DNA of 64,000 nt from Clostridia bacterium (GTDB taxonomy: Bacteria; Bacillota; Clostridia; Oscillospirales; Acutalibacteraceae). Below are positions 10,642 to 19,700 of this stretch, piece after piece (within the stretch, counting starts at the first letter, position 1; every line of letters starts with the position of its first letter). The position numbers and the translations under genes were made by a program. Location of the stretch: NCBI GenBank assembly GCA_017521925.1, contig JAFXBG010000015.1, forward strand, positions 62,001 through 126,000, given 5' to 3'. Below the pieces are notes generated by a model. That model searched no databases, was not told the origin of the DNA, and saw nothing but the letters and a program-made list of their open reading frames with translations.

Positions 10642-12393
10642 ATGAAATCAAACAAAAGGATTTTATGCGTTATACTTGCACTTTTAATGTGCTTGTCCAC
10701 GACTGCACTTGCAGTTTCGGCAGAGGAAACGGCGGACTATGAAACCATTTTTAAAGAAAAGGTTTTCGATTCTTTGGGTGACAGAGTGGATATGCTCTAT
10801 AATTTTAAAATAGAGCAAGTTTATATGGCTGACGGCAGTGAGCCCAAAGAAGGCGAAATGCCTGACTATGTTTTATGTTATATATCGTCAAATGTTGTCT
10901 ATGACGCGGTAATTGATCGTGTGATAGGGGATTATTACTTCTACAGACCCTATATGGTAGTTCCTTTCGACCTGGGTCACTGCATTTATTCTGTGAAAGA
11001 ACACAAGTGCTACTCGCTTGATGATGCCTGGGCATGTAAGCTTCCCAACATTGAAAACGTTCTTTCTTTATTAGGTGCACCCGTGAAGTACAAGAACATT
11101 GTCTTTGAGGCTTTAAAAGATGAAATAAATTTTGAGCATCAGCAGTACAGATACATATATTCTTACAACGCCGACGGTTCAACGGTTGACGAAGGTGAAA
11201 CACCTGATTACATTTTAGCATGGACAGGTGCAGGTGGAGCCGATGCAATAGTGGAAAGGGTTATCGGCGACTACTATTTTATTTCAGGAGCGATTCTTAA
11301 CCCCTATGACTTAGGATATTGTATCTGTTCCACAAAAGAAAACAAATGTTACTCTCTGGATGAGGCTTGGGAAGCTCAGCTTCCAAATATTGAATCTGCT
11401 TTTGCAAAGGCAGGCACTCACGTAGACGAGGCAAACAATGAACTTACCAAATACAGAACCAAGATTATGTCAATGCTTGGTTGGAAGAATACCGATGAAG
11501 ACATAAAATACCGTTGTATTGCCGAGTATAATGCGGATGGTGCCGAAGCACCTGAGGGTGCAACAGCGGATTATGCTGTGATTTTTGCCCACCAGGGTGC
11601 ATGGACTGAAGAAGCTATACACAGTATTATCGGAAATTACCGTTTGAAAGCTTCTAATGATTTTAAACCCGGATATATTGTGTATTCAATAGGTGAAGAC
11701 AAAATTTATACAATTCGTGATGCTTATAATAAGAAACTGCCGGGTATAGAATTTGCACTTGAAAAAGCAGGTACAAAGGTTACTTGGTACGCAGATGTTT
11801 TTGAAGAATTTCTTGAACCTTACAAAGAAGATGGTTGGGAAGACTTTGAACAAGGCTGGTACGGTTACGACGAGCTTTACTACTACAGTTATCAGAAACG
11901 TTACGGCAGTACTGAGATGTTCGAGGTAACACCCGACTATGTACTTATTGAAGGCTCCACTTATTTTGCCGACCCCATGTTATCTTACGACGTATTTGGC
12001 GACTATATAGTTTACGGCGGTTGCGGTTTCCCGAATTGTAGTAATTATTATATCTATACACCAAAAGATAATAAACTTTACACCCTGAGAGAAGCTTGTG
12101 ACGCAGGAGTTAAAGAGCTTGATAAGGTATTTACAAACTACGGTCTGGGAGTTCTTAAGGGAGATGCCGACGGCGACAGAAAGCTTACCATAAAGGATGC
12201 AACTTATATTCAAAAGTATCTTGCAAAGATTGAAGGATTTGAGCTTAATGAAGAAATAAGAGGACACCATTTGTCTGTAGAGGATGACGGCAGTCCGGAC
12301 CCGTATGGTTGCTATATTGAGGACTTTGACAATAACGATAATATAAACATCAAAGACGCAACGGCAATTCAGAAAAAGCTGGCAAAATTTTAA
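10642..12393 (+). CDS. Secreted dockerin protein with four diverged ~110-residue repeats
   Basis: 583 residues. Signal peptide at about 1-27 (basic start, Leu-rich core, cleavage near VSA). Four tandem copies of one domain follow (about 33-145, 146-265, 266-385, 386-510). Each contains PDYVL-like, VIGDYYF-like, GY-x-IYS and K-x-YSLDEAW-x-x-x-LP-x-IE-x-A motifs; copies 1 and 2 are closest, and copy 4 has an additional Cys pair. The C-terminus (about 512-583) is a dockerin with two Ca loops (DADGDRKLTIKDATYIQK and DNNDNINIKDATAIQK) separated by a longer than normal insert. I do not recognise the repeat, so the function is unknown. The dockerin implies attachment to a cohesin scaffold with the other dockerin proteins of the window. 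Confidence 0.88.
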   Translation: MKSNKRILCVILALLMCLSTTALAVSAEETADYETIFKEKVFDSLGDRVDMLYNFKIEQVYMADGSEPKEGEMPDYVLCYISSNVVYDAVIDRVIGDYYFYRPYMVVPFDLGHCIYSVKEHKCYSLDDAWACKLPNIENVLSLLGAPVKYKNIVFEALKDEINFEHQQYRYIYSYNADGSTVDEGETPDYILAWTGAGGADAIVERVIGDYYFISGAILNPYDLGYCICSTKENKCYSLDEAWEAQLPNIESAFAKAGTHVDEANNELTKYRTKIMSMLGWKNTDEDIKYRCIAEYNADGAEAPEGATADYAVIFAHQGAWTEEAIHSIIGNYRLKASNDFKPGYIVYSIGEDKIYTIRDAYNKKLPGIEFALEKAGTKVTWYADVFEEFLEPYKEDGWEDFEQGWYGYDELYYYSYQKRYGSTEMFEVTPDYVLIEGSTYFADPMLSYDVFGDYIVYGGCGFPNCSNYYIYTPKDNKLYTLREACDAGVKELDKVFTNYGLGVLKGDADGDRKLTIKDATYIQKYLAKIEGFELNEEIRGHHLSVEDDGSPDPYGCYIEDFDNNDNINIKDATAIQKKLAKF

Positions 12394-12408
12394 TATTAAT
12401 AATCAGAG

Positions 12409-12431
12409 GGCGGAGGAATCCGCCTTCTTTT
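12409..12431 (+). terminator. Terminator after four-repeat dockerin gene
   Basis: GGCGGA / TCCGCC stem (12409-12424) with a GGAA loop, followed by TTCTTTTTT. Confidence 0.88.
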
Positions 12432-12460
12432 TTGCAAATTTTTAATAGGTGTGTTATAAT
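12432..12460 (+). promoter_or_regulatory. Promoter of thiN and downstream nitroreductase
   Basis: TTGCAA (12432-12437), 17 bases, TATAAT (12455-12460); predicted start near 12467. Confidence 0.8.
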
Positions 12461-12485
12461 AATAAAAATTGTCAGGAGGGATATT

Positions 12486-13106
12486 GTGAAAAGGTGCGTT
12501 ATTGTTGGCGGTGCCGATATACTTGATTACGAAAAAACAAAAGAATATCTTTCTTCTGAGGATTTTTATATTTTCTGCGATTGCGGATTAAGACACAGCG
12601 AGGGCTTGGGGGTTGAACCGAACCTGATTGTAGGGGACTTTGACTCCTCAGAAAATCCTAAGCTTGACACGGAAACCATAGTTTTACCCCGCGAAAAAGA
12701 CGATACCGACACGGTGTTTGCTGTAAAAGAGGCAATAAATAGAGGTTTTGAGGATTTTCTTATCTTAGGTGTAATAGGGCAGAGGTTAGACCATACCTTA
12801 GGTAACGTGTCCATTCTTAAAATGCTTTTTGACAAAGGCTTTAAAGCGTTGATTGTTGATGATTACTGCGAAATGACCGCACTTGGCAAAGACATTCAGT
12901 ATATCCCTGACACATATCCTTATTTTTCTCTTATAAATGTTTTTGGTAAGTCAACAGGAATCATCATAAAAAATGCAAAATATCCTTTGGAAAATGCCGA
13001 AATCACCTGTGATTATCAGTTTGGTGTAAGCAACGAGGTTATAAAAGGTGAAGTTGCTGAGGTAAGTGTCAGAGACGGTGTGTTGCTTCTTGTAAAAGTC
13101 AGATAG
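12486..13106 (+). CDS. thiN: Thiamine pyrophosphokinase
   Basis: 206 residues from GTG 12486, chosen because AGGAGGG ends five bases upstream; a longer frame would begin inside the promoter. Transfers pyrophosphate from ATP to thiamine to make thiamine diphosphate. Signature motifs are VGDFDS (about residues 51-56), the Mg-binding KDDTD (about 71-75) and the GQRLDHTLGN loop (about 97-106) that binds the nucleotide. The C-terminal half is the thiamine-binding beta-sandwich. No TPP riboswitch was seen upstream. It probably shares a transcript with the nitroreductase 14 bases downstream. Confidence 0.93.
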   Translation: MKRCVIVGGADILDYEKTKEYLSSEDFYIFCDCGLRHSEGLGVEPNLIVGDFDSSENPKLDTETIVLPREKDDTDTVFAVKEAINRGFEDFLILGVIGQRLDHTLGNVSILKMLFDKGFKALIVDDYCEMTALGKDIQYIPDTYPYFSLINVFGKSTGIIIKNAKYPLENAEITCDYQFGVSNEVIKGEVAEVSVRDGVLLLVKVR

Positions 13107-13120
13107 CAGGCGGTGTTTGT

Positions 13121-13858
13121 ATGAATGAAATTATTGACTCCATAAAAAACAGAAAATCCGTCAGGGTTTTCGAGGATAAACCAATTGGTGAAAAGGAAAA
13201 ATCCGTAATAATTGACGCCGCACTTCAGGCACCTACCGCAGGAAATATGACCCTTTATACAATAATTGATGTTACGGATAAAGCGTTAAAGGATACCCTT
13301 GCTGTAACCTGTGATAATCAGCCCTTTATTGCAAAGGCTCCTTTGGTGCTTGTATTTTGTGCAGACTATTACCGTTGGATTCAGGTGTTTAAAAAGTATG
13401 TTGATGATGTGCGTAGTCCCTCTTACGGCGATTTGTTTCTTTGTAATGCTGACGCACTTATTGCGGCACAAAATGCTGTTGTTGCCGCCGAAAGTATGGG
13501 CATAGGTTCTTGCTACATAGGAGATATTACAGAAAATTTTGAAAAGCACAGAGAGCTTTTGGGCTTACCTGATTACGTAGTACCTGCTTGTATGCTGTGC
13601 TTTGGTTATCCTGCCAAAAGCCAGAAAGAAAGGAAGAAGCCATTAAGATTTAGAGCAGAGGATATTGTCTTTGAAAACGCATATAACAAAGCTAAAGCAG
13701 ATGATATGGAAGCTATGCTTTCAGCAAGGCAGAATATTCCAATGGAGGAAATCGGTGAGTATATAAGAAAGTTCTGCAACCGCAAGCACAACAGTGGTTT
13801 TAGCAAGGAAATGTCCCGTTCCTGTAAAGTTATGGTGGATTTTTTTACAGGAAAGTAG
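13121..13858 (+). CDS. Nitroreductase-family NAD(P)H-dependent flavoprotein
   Basis: 245 residues. The N-terminus has the FMN-binding RKSVRVF motif (about 12-18) and QAPTAGNMTLY. The centre has the conserved Ala/Glu-rich helix (DALIAAQNAVVAAESMGIGSCYIG) typical of the NfrA/FRP type of nitroreductases, dimeric FMN enzymes that reduce nitro- or quinone-like compounds or free flavin. The last ~60 residues form a Lys/Arg-rich extension (KEMSRSCKVMVDFF) often found in these enzymes. The physiological substrate cannot be read from sequence. It lies 14 bases after thiN. Confidence 0.88.
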   Translation: MNEIIDSIKNRKSVRVFEDKPIGEKEKSVIIDAALQAPTAGNMTLYTIIDVTDKALKDTLAVTCDNQPFIAKAPLVLVFCADYYRWIQVFKKYVDDVRSPSYGDLFLCNADALIAAQNAVVAAESMGIGSCYIGDITENFEKHRELLGLPDYVVPACMLCFGYPAKSQKERKKPLRFRAEDIVFENAYNKAKADDMEAMLSARQNIPMEEIGEYIRKFCNRKHNSGFSKEMSRSCKVMVDFFTGK

Positions 13859-13939
13859 AAATAGATTTCTTTCGTATTGCAAAGGTAAATATATTGTGAT
13901 AGACTTATAAAAATAAACGTAAGACAAAGAAGTGATAGT

Positions 13940-14449
13940 GTGCAGATAGAAAGAATTGAAGATGCCATTCAGAAGGGTAACTTTGTGATTCATCCCCACG
14001 GTGTATCACAGTGGCCTATGATCAGAAACGGTGTGGATTCTGTGGTGGTTAACCCTGTAAATGGAAGGCTAAAAAAATATGACCTTCCTGTTTATATTGA
14101 TAACAAGGGCAGATATGTTGTGCATCGTATAATTGATGTAACAGATACAGGCTATGTTATTTGCGGTGACGGAGTTTACGAGATAGAGTATGACATAACT
14201 GATAAGAATATCATCGGTGTTGTTACAGGCTTTTTCAGAAAGGAAAAGTATATCACCGTAGACAATAATAAATATTTGCGTTATGTGCATTTTTGGGTGG
14301 ATAATTTTTATCTTCGCAAACCTGTTATATGGACAGTAAGAAAGATAAGAAGAGCTAAGGAACATATAAAAGAGTGTGCCTATAGGATAATTCACGGCAA
14401 AGGAAAGTGGGAAAAAGTGCAAAAAACGCCAACTGATTGTCAAAAATAA
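13940..14449 (+). CDS. S24/S26 signal-peptidase-fold protein
   Basis: 169 residues from GTG 13940, with a modest GAAGTG site upstream. The GVSQWPMIRNGVDSVVV segment (about 21-37) aligns with the G-x-SM-x-P-x-I...D motif around the catalytic Ser of signal peptidase I/LexA-fold proteases. RYVVHRI-x-x-V (about 54-63) and YVICGDG (about 71-77) match the later strands. The normally conserved Met after the Ser is Gln here. There is no clear membrane anchor; the C-terminal third is basic and helix-like. Small soluble homologues of this type occur in Clostridia with unknown targets. Whether it is an active protease is open. Confidence 0.7.
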   Translation: MQIERIEDAIQKGNFVIHPHGVSQWPMIRNGVDSVVVNPVNGRLKKYDLPVYIDNKGRYVVHRIIDVTDTGYVICGDGVYEIEYDITDKNIIGVVTGFFRKEKYITVDNNKYLRYVHFWVDNFYLRKPVIWTVRKIRRAKEHIKECAYRIIHGKGKWEKVQKTPTDCQK

Positions 14450-14530
14450 TTTTATGAAATTTTTTTCAAAAATATGATTTTTGAGGATAAAAAAAGCAAA
14501 GCTTATATAAAAAATAGGATTTGAAAAGGT

Positions 14531-14570
14531 AACCGACGGCAGATTTCAGCCGTCGGTTTGTTATTTTTGA
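14531..14570 (+). terminator. Terminator after S26-like gene
   Basis: Perfect 10-bp stem AACCGACGGC / GCCGTCGGTT (14531-14540, 14549-14558) followed by TGTTATTTTT. Confidence 0.9.
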
Positions 14571-14627
14571 CTAAATTATGTAAGTAAAGTTTGGTGCATT
14601 TTCAAGCCTCAAAACTCGGGTTTCAAT

Positions 14628-14656
14628 TTGATTTTAAAACCTCTTTTTGCTAGAAT
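14628..14656 (+). promoter_or_regulatory. Promoter of the amylase gene
   Basis: TTGATT (14628-14633), 17 bases, TAGAAT (14651-14656). AGGGAGGA lies at 14682-14689 before the ATG. Confidence 0.75.
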
Positions 14657-14697
14657 AAGCGTGGATTTTTTTATAATAGATAGGGAGGATTTTTCGT

Positions 14698-17600
14698 ATG
14701 AAAACGAAGAGAATTTTAAGCCTTGTGCTTGCAGTTTGCACAATTCTTTCTGTGCTTTGCGGACTTAGCTTTTCAGCTTCTGCTGCAAGTGTAGAATTTG
14801 TTGAAGTTTCTGATAATACAGAGCTTACAGAGACAAGCGCAAACTATGGCTTGGCAAAGAATATTCAGGACGGTAATATACTCCATTGCTTTGACTGGAA
14901 ATATAATGACATCAAGGCTGAGCTTAAGAGCATTGCGGAAGCAGGATTTACATCAGTTCAGACATCTCCTGCACAGCCTGCAGGCGGCGGTGAGTGGTAT
15001 TGGCTTTATCAGCCTTACGGTTTTTATATCGGCACAAATTCTCTCGGCTCCAAGGGCGATTTGCAGTCTCTCTGTCAGGAGGCTGAAAAATACGGCATCA
15101 AGGTTATAGTTGACGTAGTTGCAAACCACCTCAACGGTGACACAAACCGTGTTCAGGACAACCTTAAGGATGGACAGTACTGGCACAATGTCGGCAGTGT
15201 ATCCAGCTGGGCAGACCGCTATCAGGTAACACACGGCGAAATCGGTATGCGTGACCTTAACTCTGAGCATAGTTATGTTCAGCAGGTTGTTGGCGAATAT
15301 ATGAAAGAGCTTGAGGGTATCGGTGTTGACGGTATCCGTTGGGACGCAGCAAAGCACATCTCCCTTCCTTCTGAAAACTGTCAGTTCTGGCCTGCTGTTA
15401 CAAAGAACAACAGCATGTGGCACTATGGTGAAATCCTTGTTGGTCCTGCTGATGGCAACGGTCACGACAACCTTATGAAGGAATATACCAACTATATGAG
15501 CGTTACCGACAGTATTTACGGTATGGACGTAAGAAATGCCTTTGCAGGCGGTAATGCACCCGGTGCTAACGGCAACTGGGTAAACCGCGGTATTGCTCCT
15601 AACAAGCTTGTATTATGGGGCGAAAGCCACGATACCTGGTCTAACGGTCAGGATTGGGGTTTCTCCAATGGTATGAACCAGAATATTATTGACAGAGCTT
15701 ACGCAGTAGTTGCTTCCAGAAGCGGTTCAAATGCGCTTTATTTTTCACGTCCCGGCTCTGCAGACAAGAATTCTATCCACTCCGGTCAGAAGGGAAGCAC
15801 AGCCTTTAAGAGCAAAGAGATTGCAGCTGTTAACCAGCTTAAGAATGCTTGCGGTAATGAGAAGGATTACTACCAGAACGCAGACAACACAGCAATCGTT
15901 GCACGTGAAAGCGGTGCAGTAATTGTACTTGGCTCAGGCGGGGGCAGAAACGTAACCCTTCCTAATCCCGGCGGCACAACAAAGCCCGGTACATACAAAG
16001 AGCTTGTTACAGGTTCTACCTGGACAGTTACAAACTCTCAGATGTCAGGTCAGGTAGGTAAGAACGGTATTGCAGTTATCCTTAACGCAGTTCCCAGAGT
16101 AGAGGGCCCTGCTGCTACAGTTACTCCCGGTTCTACAAACTATACAACTGACAACTTCGAGGTTACACTTAATTTCGCAAACGCTACAAGCGGTCAGTAT
16201 TCTATAAACGGCGGTGCTTTTCAGTCCTTTACAAACGGACAGAAGATTAAGCTTGGTAAGGGCACAGCCGCAGGTACACAGACAAAGATTTCTGTTAAGG
16301 CTTCCAACGGTTCAACTACATCTGATGTAGAAACCTATGAATACAATTATTCTGAGAAAGCTCCTGACGGAATTTACTATGACAACTCACAGACAAACTG
16401 GAATTCTGTAAACTGCTACATTTATAAAAACGACCAAGACTATAGAAAATGGCCCGGTGAGCAGATGCAGAAACAGAGCAATAATATCTGGGTATATAAT
16501 GTTCCCGCAGGATTTGAAAATTGCCAGGTTATTTTCTCAGAAGGCGGTAATAACCAGTATCCCGCTGTGGATGGTTTACAGTATTCAGGCGGTGCAATGG
16601 TTTGTGACGGCAGCGATTGGAAAGAACACACAGTAGTTAATCCTAATCCCGTAAATCCTACACCCTCACAGGCACCTACAAAGCCTACTGAAACACCTAC
16701 ACAGCCCACACAGGCACCTCAGCCTACACAGCCTAAGCCCACACAGCCTAAACCTACTGTTCCTAAGCCTACAGTTCCTCAGCCCACACAGCCTAAGACT
16801 GAGCCTACAGAGGATGATATCATCATTATTCCTCCTGCACCCGGTCCTACTCCCACAAATCCTGTAGTTAAGCCTACAAATCCCAACCTCAACGCAGGTG
16901 AAAAGCACGTGTACGGCGACCTTGATGCAAACGGTAAGGTTTCCATCAAGGATGCAACATTAATGCAGAAAGCATTGGCAAAGCTTGCAACTCTCAGTAC
17001 CTTACAGCTTATTGTTTCTGACGTTACTGCAGACGGCAAGATAAACGTTAAGGATGCCACAACAATACAGAAGTACTGTGCAGTTCTTATCAAGAACTTT
17101 GCATCAGGCCAGTGGTACACAGTTCCGGGCTCAGATGTTAATCCTACACCTACACAGGCACCTCAGACTCAGCCCAAGCCTACACAGGCACCTCAGCCTG
17201 TTCCTAAGCCCACTGAGCCTCCTGTAACTACACCTCAGCCTACACAGGCACCTGTTACCGAGCCTACAGAGGCACCCGTAACAGAGCCTTCCGTAACAGA
17301 TGCTCCTGTAACCGAACCTTCCGTAACAGATGCTCCTATAACAGAACCTCCTGTAACCGAGCCTCAGCAGCCTGACAATTACATCTACCTCAAGTCTACC
17401 TGGAGTAGTGTAAACTGTCACTCCTGGCCCGAGGGCGGTGAGGGTACATCCTGGCCCGGCACACCTATGGAGTCTTTAGGCGACGGTATTTTCAGAATCC
17501 AGCTTCCCCAGGGTCATACAAACATTGTATTCAATGGTGACGGTCAGCAGACAGGCGACATTACAGTACAGGGCACAGGTATGATTTGGGACGGCAGCTG

Positions 17601-17916
17601 GCAACCTTATTCAAACAACAATAATAACAATAACAACAATTCAGACGTTCAGGTGTCAGCAGATTGCATCTACTTTAAAGATGTTGCCGGTTGGGGTACA
17701 GTAAAATGCCACTCCTGGCCTAATGGCGGAGACGGTACCACCTGGCCCGGCTCGGATATGGAGTCTTTAGGTAACGGTCTTTACAAGATTAAGCTTCCCG
17801 ATGGTCACACAAACATTGTATTCAACGCAGGCGGTGAGCATTGCAAAACAGGTGACCTGAATGCTGAATTCGGCAAGGCTTACAACAACTCCACAAATCA
17901 GTGGGAAGCAGTATAA
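14698..17916 (+). CDS. Secreted multimodular alpha-amylase (GH13) with three CBM26-like modules and an internal dockerin
   Basis: 1072 residues. Signal peptide about 1-30. The GH13 catalytic domain (about 50-470) is closest in motif pattern to Bacillus subtilis AmyE (subfamily 28-like): LHCFDWKYNDIK, SVQTSPAQP, VANHLNGD, nucleophile Asp216 (GIRWDAAKH), acid/base Glu245 (YGEIL), stabiliser Asp312 (ESHDTW). A beta-sandwich linker domain follows (about 475-550), then CBM26-like module 1 (about 558-645; WNSVNCYIY, WPGEQM), a Pro/Thr linker, a dockerin (about 740-802; DLDANGKVSIKDATLMQK and TADGKINVKDATTIQK), a second Pro/Thr/Glu linker, CBM26-like module 2 (about 893-975), a nine-Asn linker and module 3 (about 988-1072). 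It should endo-hydrolyse alpha-1,4-glucan while held on starch granules and on a cohesin scaffold. An internal rather than terminal dockerin is unusual. Confidence 0.96.
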   Translation: MKTKRILSLVLAVCTILSVLCGLSFSASAASVEFVEVSDNTELTETSANYGLAKNIQDGNILHCFDWKYNDIKAELKSIAEAGFTSVQTSPAQPAGGGEWYWLYQPYGFYIGTNSLGSKGDLQSLCQEAEKYGIKVIVDVVANHLNGDTNRVQDNLKDGQYWHNVGSVSSWADRYQVTHGEIGMRDLNSEHSYVQQVVGEYMKELEGIGVDGIRWDAAKHISLPSENCQFWPAVTKNNSMWHYGEILVGPADGNGHDNLMKEYTNYMSVTDSIYGMDVRNAFAGGNAPGANGNWVNRGIAPNKLVLWGESHDTWSNGQDWGFSNGMNQNIIDRAYAVVASRSGSNALYFSRPGSADKNSIHSGQKGSTAFKSKEIAAVNQLKNACGNEKDYYQNADNTAIVARESGAVIVLGSGGGRNVTLPNPGGTTKPGTYKELVTGSTWTVTNSQMSGQVGKNGIAVILNAVPRVEGPAATVTPGSTNYTTDNFEVTLNFANATSGQYSINGGAFQSFTNGQKIKLGKGTAAGTQTKISVKASNGSTTSDVETYEYNYSEKAPDGIYYDNSQTNWNSVNCYIYKNDQDYRKWPGEQMQKQSNNIWVYNVPAGFENCQVIFSEGGNNQYPAVDGLQYSGGAMVCDGSDWKEHTVVNPNPVNPTPSQAPTKPTETPTQPTQAPQPTQPKPTQPKPTVPKPTVPQPTQPKTEPTEDDIIIIPPAPGPTPTNPVVKPTNPNLNAGEKHVYGDLDANGKVSIKDATLMQKALAKLATLSTLQLIVSDVTADGKINVKDATTIQKYCAVLIKNFASGQWYTVPGSDVNPTPTQAPQTQPKPTQAPQPVPKPTEPPVTTPQPTQAPVTEPTEAPVTEPSVTDAPVTEPSVTDAPITEPPVTEPQQPDNYIYLKSTWSSVNCHSWPEGGEGTSWPGTPMESLGDGIFRIQLPQGHTNIVFNGDGQQTGDITVQGTGMIWDGSWQPYSNNNNNNNNNSDVQVSADCIYFKDVAGWGTVKCHSWPNGGDGTTWPGSDMESLGNGLYKIKLPDGHTNIVFNAGGEHCKTGDLNAEFGKAYNNSTNQWEAV
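17612..17640 (+). repeat. Asparagine-codon tract between CBM modules
   Basis: Run of nine AAC/AAT codons encoding poly-Asn between the second and third starch-binding modules; probably a flexible spacer prone to length change. Confidence 0.85.
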
Positions 17917-17943
17917 GCTTAAATAAATTTTAAATGCTTTTGG

Positions 17944-17975
17944 GTCCGCTCTTTTTAAGGGCGGACTTATTTCTT
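17944..17975 (+). terminator. Terminator after amylase
   Basis: GTCCGCTCTT / AAGGGCGGAC stem (10 bp with one G-T pair) and TTT loop, followed by a T-rich run. Confidence 0.85.
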
Positions 17976-17983
17976 ATGTTACA

Positions 17984-18012
17984 TTGATTTTTTCAGCAAT
18001 TGTTGGTATACT
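17984..18012 (+). promoter_or_regulatory. Promoter of the metallo-beta-lactamase-fold gene
   Basis: TTGATT (17984-17989), 17 bases, TATACT (18007-18012). Confidence 0.72.
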
Positions 18013-18037
18013 AAAATGTATACTTGGAGATGAATTT

Positions 18038-18925
18038 ATGTTTGAATTAATTAAGATTACGGATAAAACCTATTATTTTGACATTCCTACCAAAATCGGA
18101 GTATATAAACTTGACGACAAAAAGGTTATGCTTATTGACTCCGGGCTTAACGCAAAAACTGCTGACAGAGTGCTTAAGGTTCTCGAGGATAACGGTTTAG
18201 AGGTTGCGTTTATTGTCAATACTCATTCCCACACCGACCACGCAGGCGGTAACCGCTATTTGTGTGAAACTGCAAAGTGCAAAGCTTATGCTCCTGAAGT
18301 TGAAGATGTATTGATTGAGTATTCTGATGTTGAGGCTACCCTTGTGTATGGCGGGTTTCCCTGCAGGGATTTTCGCAAAAAGTTTATGAATACAGAGTCT
18401 TGCAAAACCTATCCTCTTTCAGAAGCACCTTTGCCCGAGGGTACAGAAATTCTACGCCTGCCGGGTCATACCGCTCATATGATTGGTGTAAAAACTCCTG
18501 ATGATGTTTATTTTATTGCTGATGTTGTGAATGGAAAAAATGCCATTGATAAAGCGAAAATCTGCTATGTTTATGATATTACCACTCAGCTTGAAACATT
18601 AGAAAAGCTCAAAGAGCTTGACGGCAAGCTGTGTGTGCCTGCCCACACCGACCCCACTGAAAACATAGCTTATCTTGCAAAAATCAATATAGAAAATCTT
18701 TTGGAAATACGTCAGAGGATTTTAAATACCTTGAAAGAAAAACCAATGACCACCGAAGAACTTACAGCTTCGCTTTGCCGTCAATATGGACTTAAGGTTG
18801 ACTTTATGATACTTGTTATGATAACATCTGCCATCAGAAGCCACCTTGTATCTTTGAGGCATAGCGGAAAGCTGGATTGGTTTATTGAAGATTATATGCA
18901 CTATTGGAAAATAGGGGAGGAATAG
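18038..18925 (+). CDS. Metallo-beta-lactamase-fold hydrolase
   Basis: 295 residues from ATG 18038, with GGAG at 18026-18029. Carries the metal-binding NTHSHTDHAGG motif (about 64-74), later metal ligands in LPGHTAH and IADVVNG, and a His in PAHTDP. The last ~55 residues (MTTEELTASLCRQYGL...) look like the winged-helix tail found in LACTB2/RNase-Z-like relatives. It is probably a dinuclear zinc hydrolase acting in the cytoplasm; the substrate is unknown. The next gene starts one base after its stop. Confidence 0.88.
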   Translation: MFELIKITDKTYYFDIPTKIGVYKLDDKKVMLIDSGLNAKTADRVLKVLEDNGLEVAFIVNTHSHTDHAGGNRYLCETAKCKAYAPEVEDVLIEYSDVEATLVYGGFPCRDFRKKFMNTESCKTYPLSEAPLPEGTEILRLPGHTAHMIGVKTPDDVYFIADVVNGKNAIDKAKICYVYDITTQLETLEKLKELDGKLCVPAHTDPTENIAYLAKINIENLLEIRQRILNTLKEKPMTTEELTASLCRQYGLKVDFMILVMITSAIRSHLVSLRHSGKLDWFIEDYMHYWKIGEE

Positions 18926-18926
18926 T

Positions 18927-19601
18927 ATGAATTGTCCTAATTGCGGAGGTCTTTTAGACCTTAAAAACAGACATTGCGAATATTGTAACACTAACTTTAC
19001 AGAAGCTGAGCTTTTTCCTGAAAAGGTAAAGGCGGTACATAACGAAACAAAGGCTGAGGTTGAGCCTGAATCTCAGAAGAAACTTACAATGACTGAGCAA
19101 AGACAGCTTGAGCTTGCTGAGGAAAAGGCAAAACGCAAGGCAACGCCTGACCCTGAATATTCAAGAGATATTGCAACAGGTGCGGCTGTTATGGGTATTT
19201 TCGGACTTTTTTCGGGAATTCGCAGGTTTTTCAGAGAGCTTAAACGCGTAGTCTGCTTTATTCTGTTAATAGCACTTGAAATAGGATTTGGCTACCTTAT
19301 GATAAGCGGCAAGATTACTGAGCTTTTTAAAGGCGATATCGAAAGTTTTGCGGCTGTTAACGGAGTTATCCTTGTAAATGCTCTTTTAGCGGGTCTTATC
19401 TGTCGTATAGGCAGAATCAGAGTCTGCACCGCTTTAGTAGGAATTGTAAGCTGTCTGGCTGTTATATGGGTATATGTTTATCCTCTTATTACTACAAACT
19501 TTGAGGGTGTAACTGCCAAGTATGTGGCAATTCTGGCTGTTGTTGAAATGGCGGTTTTAGCCCTAAGCGTGCTTCTGGCACATCTTATATACAGAAGATA
19601 A
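18927..19601 (+). CDS. Zinc-ribbon membrane protein, function unknown
   Basis: 224 residues. The N-terminus is a single zinc ribbon (CPNCGGLLDLKNRHCEYC, residues 3-20). A charged, probably coiled region (about 28-75, Glu/Lys/Gln-rich) and then four hydrophobic segments (about 107-127, 140-160, 166-188, 198-221) follow. The topology suggests a cytoplasmic zinc ribbon tethered to a small membrane domain. It is translationally coupled to the hydrolase gene before it. Confidence 0.8.
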   Translation: MNCPNCGGLLDLKNRHCEYCNTNFTEAELFPEKVKAVHNETKAEVEPESQKKLTMTEQRQLELAEEKAKRKATPDPEYSRDIATGAAVMGIFGLFSGIRRFFRELKRVVCFILLIALEIGFGYLMISGKITELFKGDIESFAAVNGVILVNALLAGLICRIGRIRVCTALVGIVSCLAVIWVYVYPLITTNFEGVTAKYVAILAVVEMAVLALSVLLAHLIYRR

Positions 19602-19603
19602 GT

Positions 19604-19645
19604 AAACAGGATGTTTGCACATTGTGTAAATATCCTGTTTTTATT
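19604..19645 (+). terminator. Terminator before the redox operon
   Basis: AAACAGGAT / ATCCTGTTT outer stem (19604-19612, 19632-19640) with partly paired TTTGCACA/TGTGTAAA inside, followed by TTATTA. Confidence 0.8.
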
Positions 19646-19700
19646 ATATATTAGTACACAATTTGACTCCAATTTCCTTGGAATTTTGTAGGCACTTACA

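Noticed and set aside
16440..17421. Several Cys/Arg/Leu- or Val/Gly-rich open frames antisense to the amylase linkers
   Set aside because: They are by-products of the Pro/Thr-codon repeats on the + strand.
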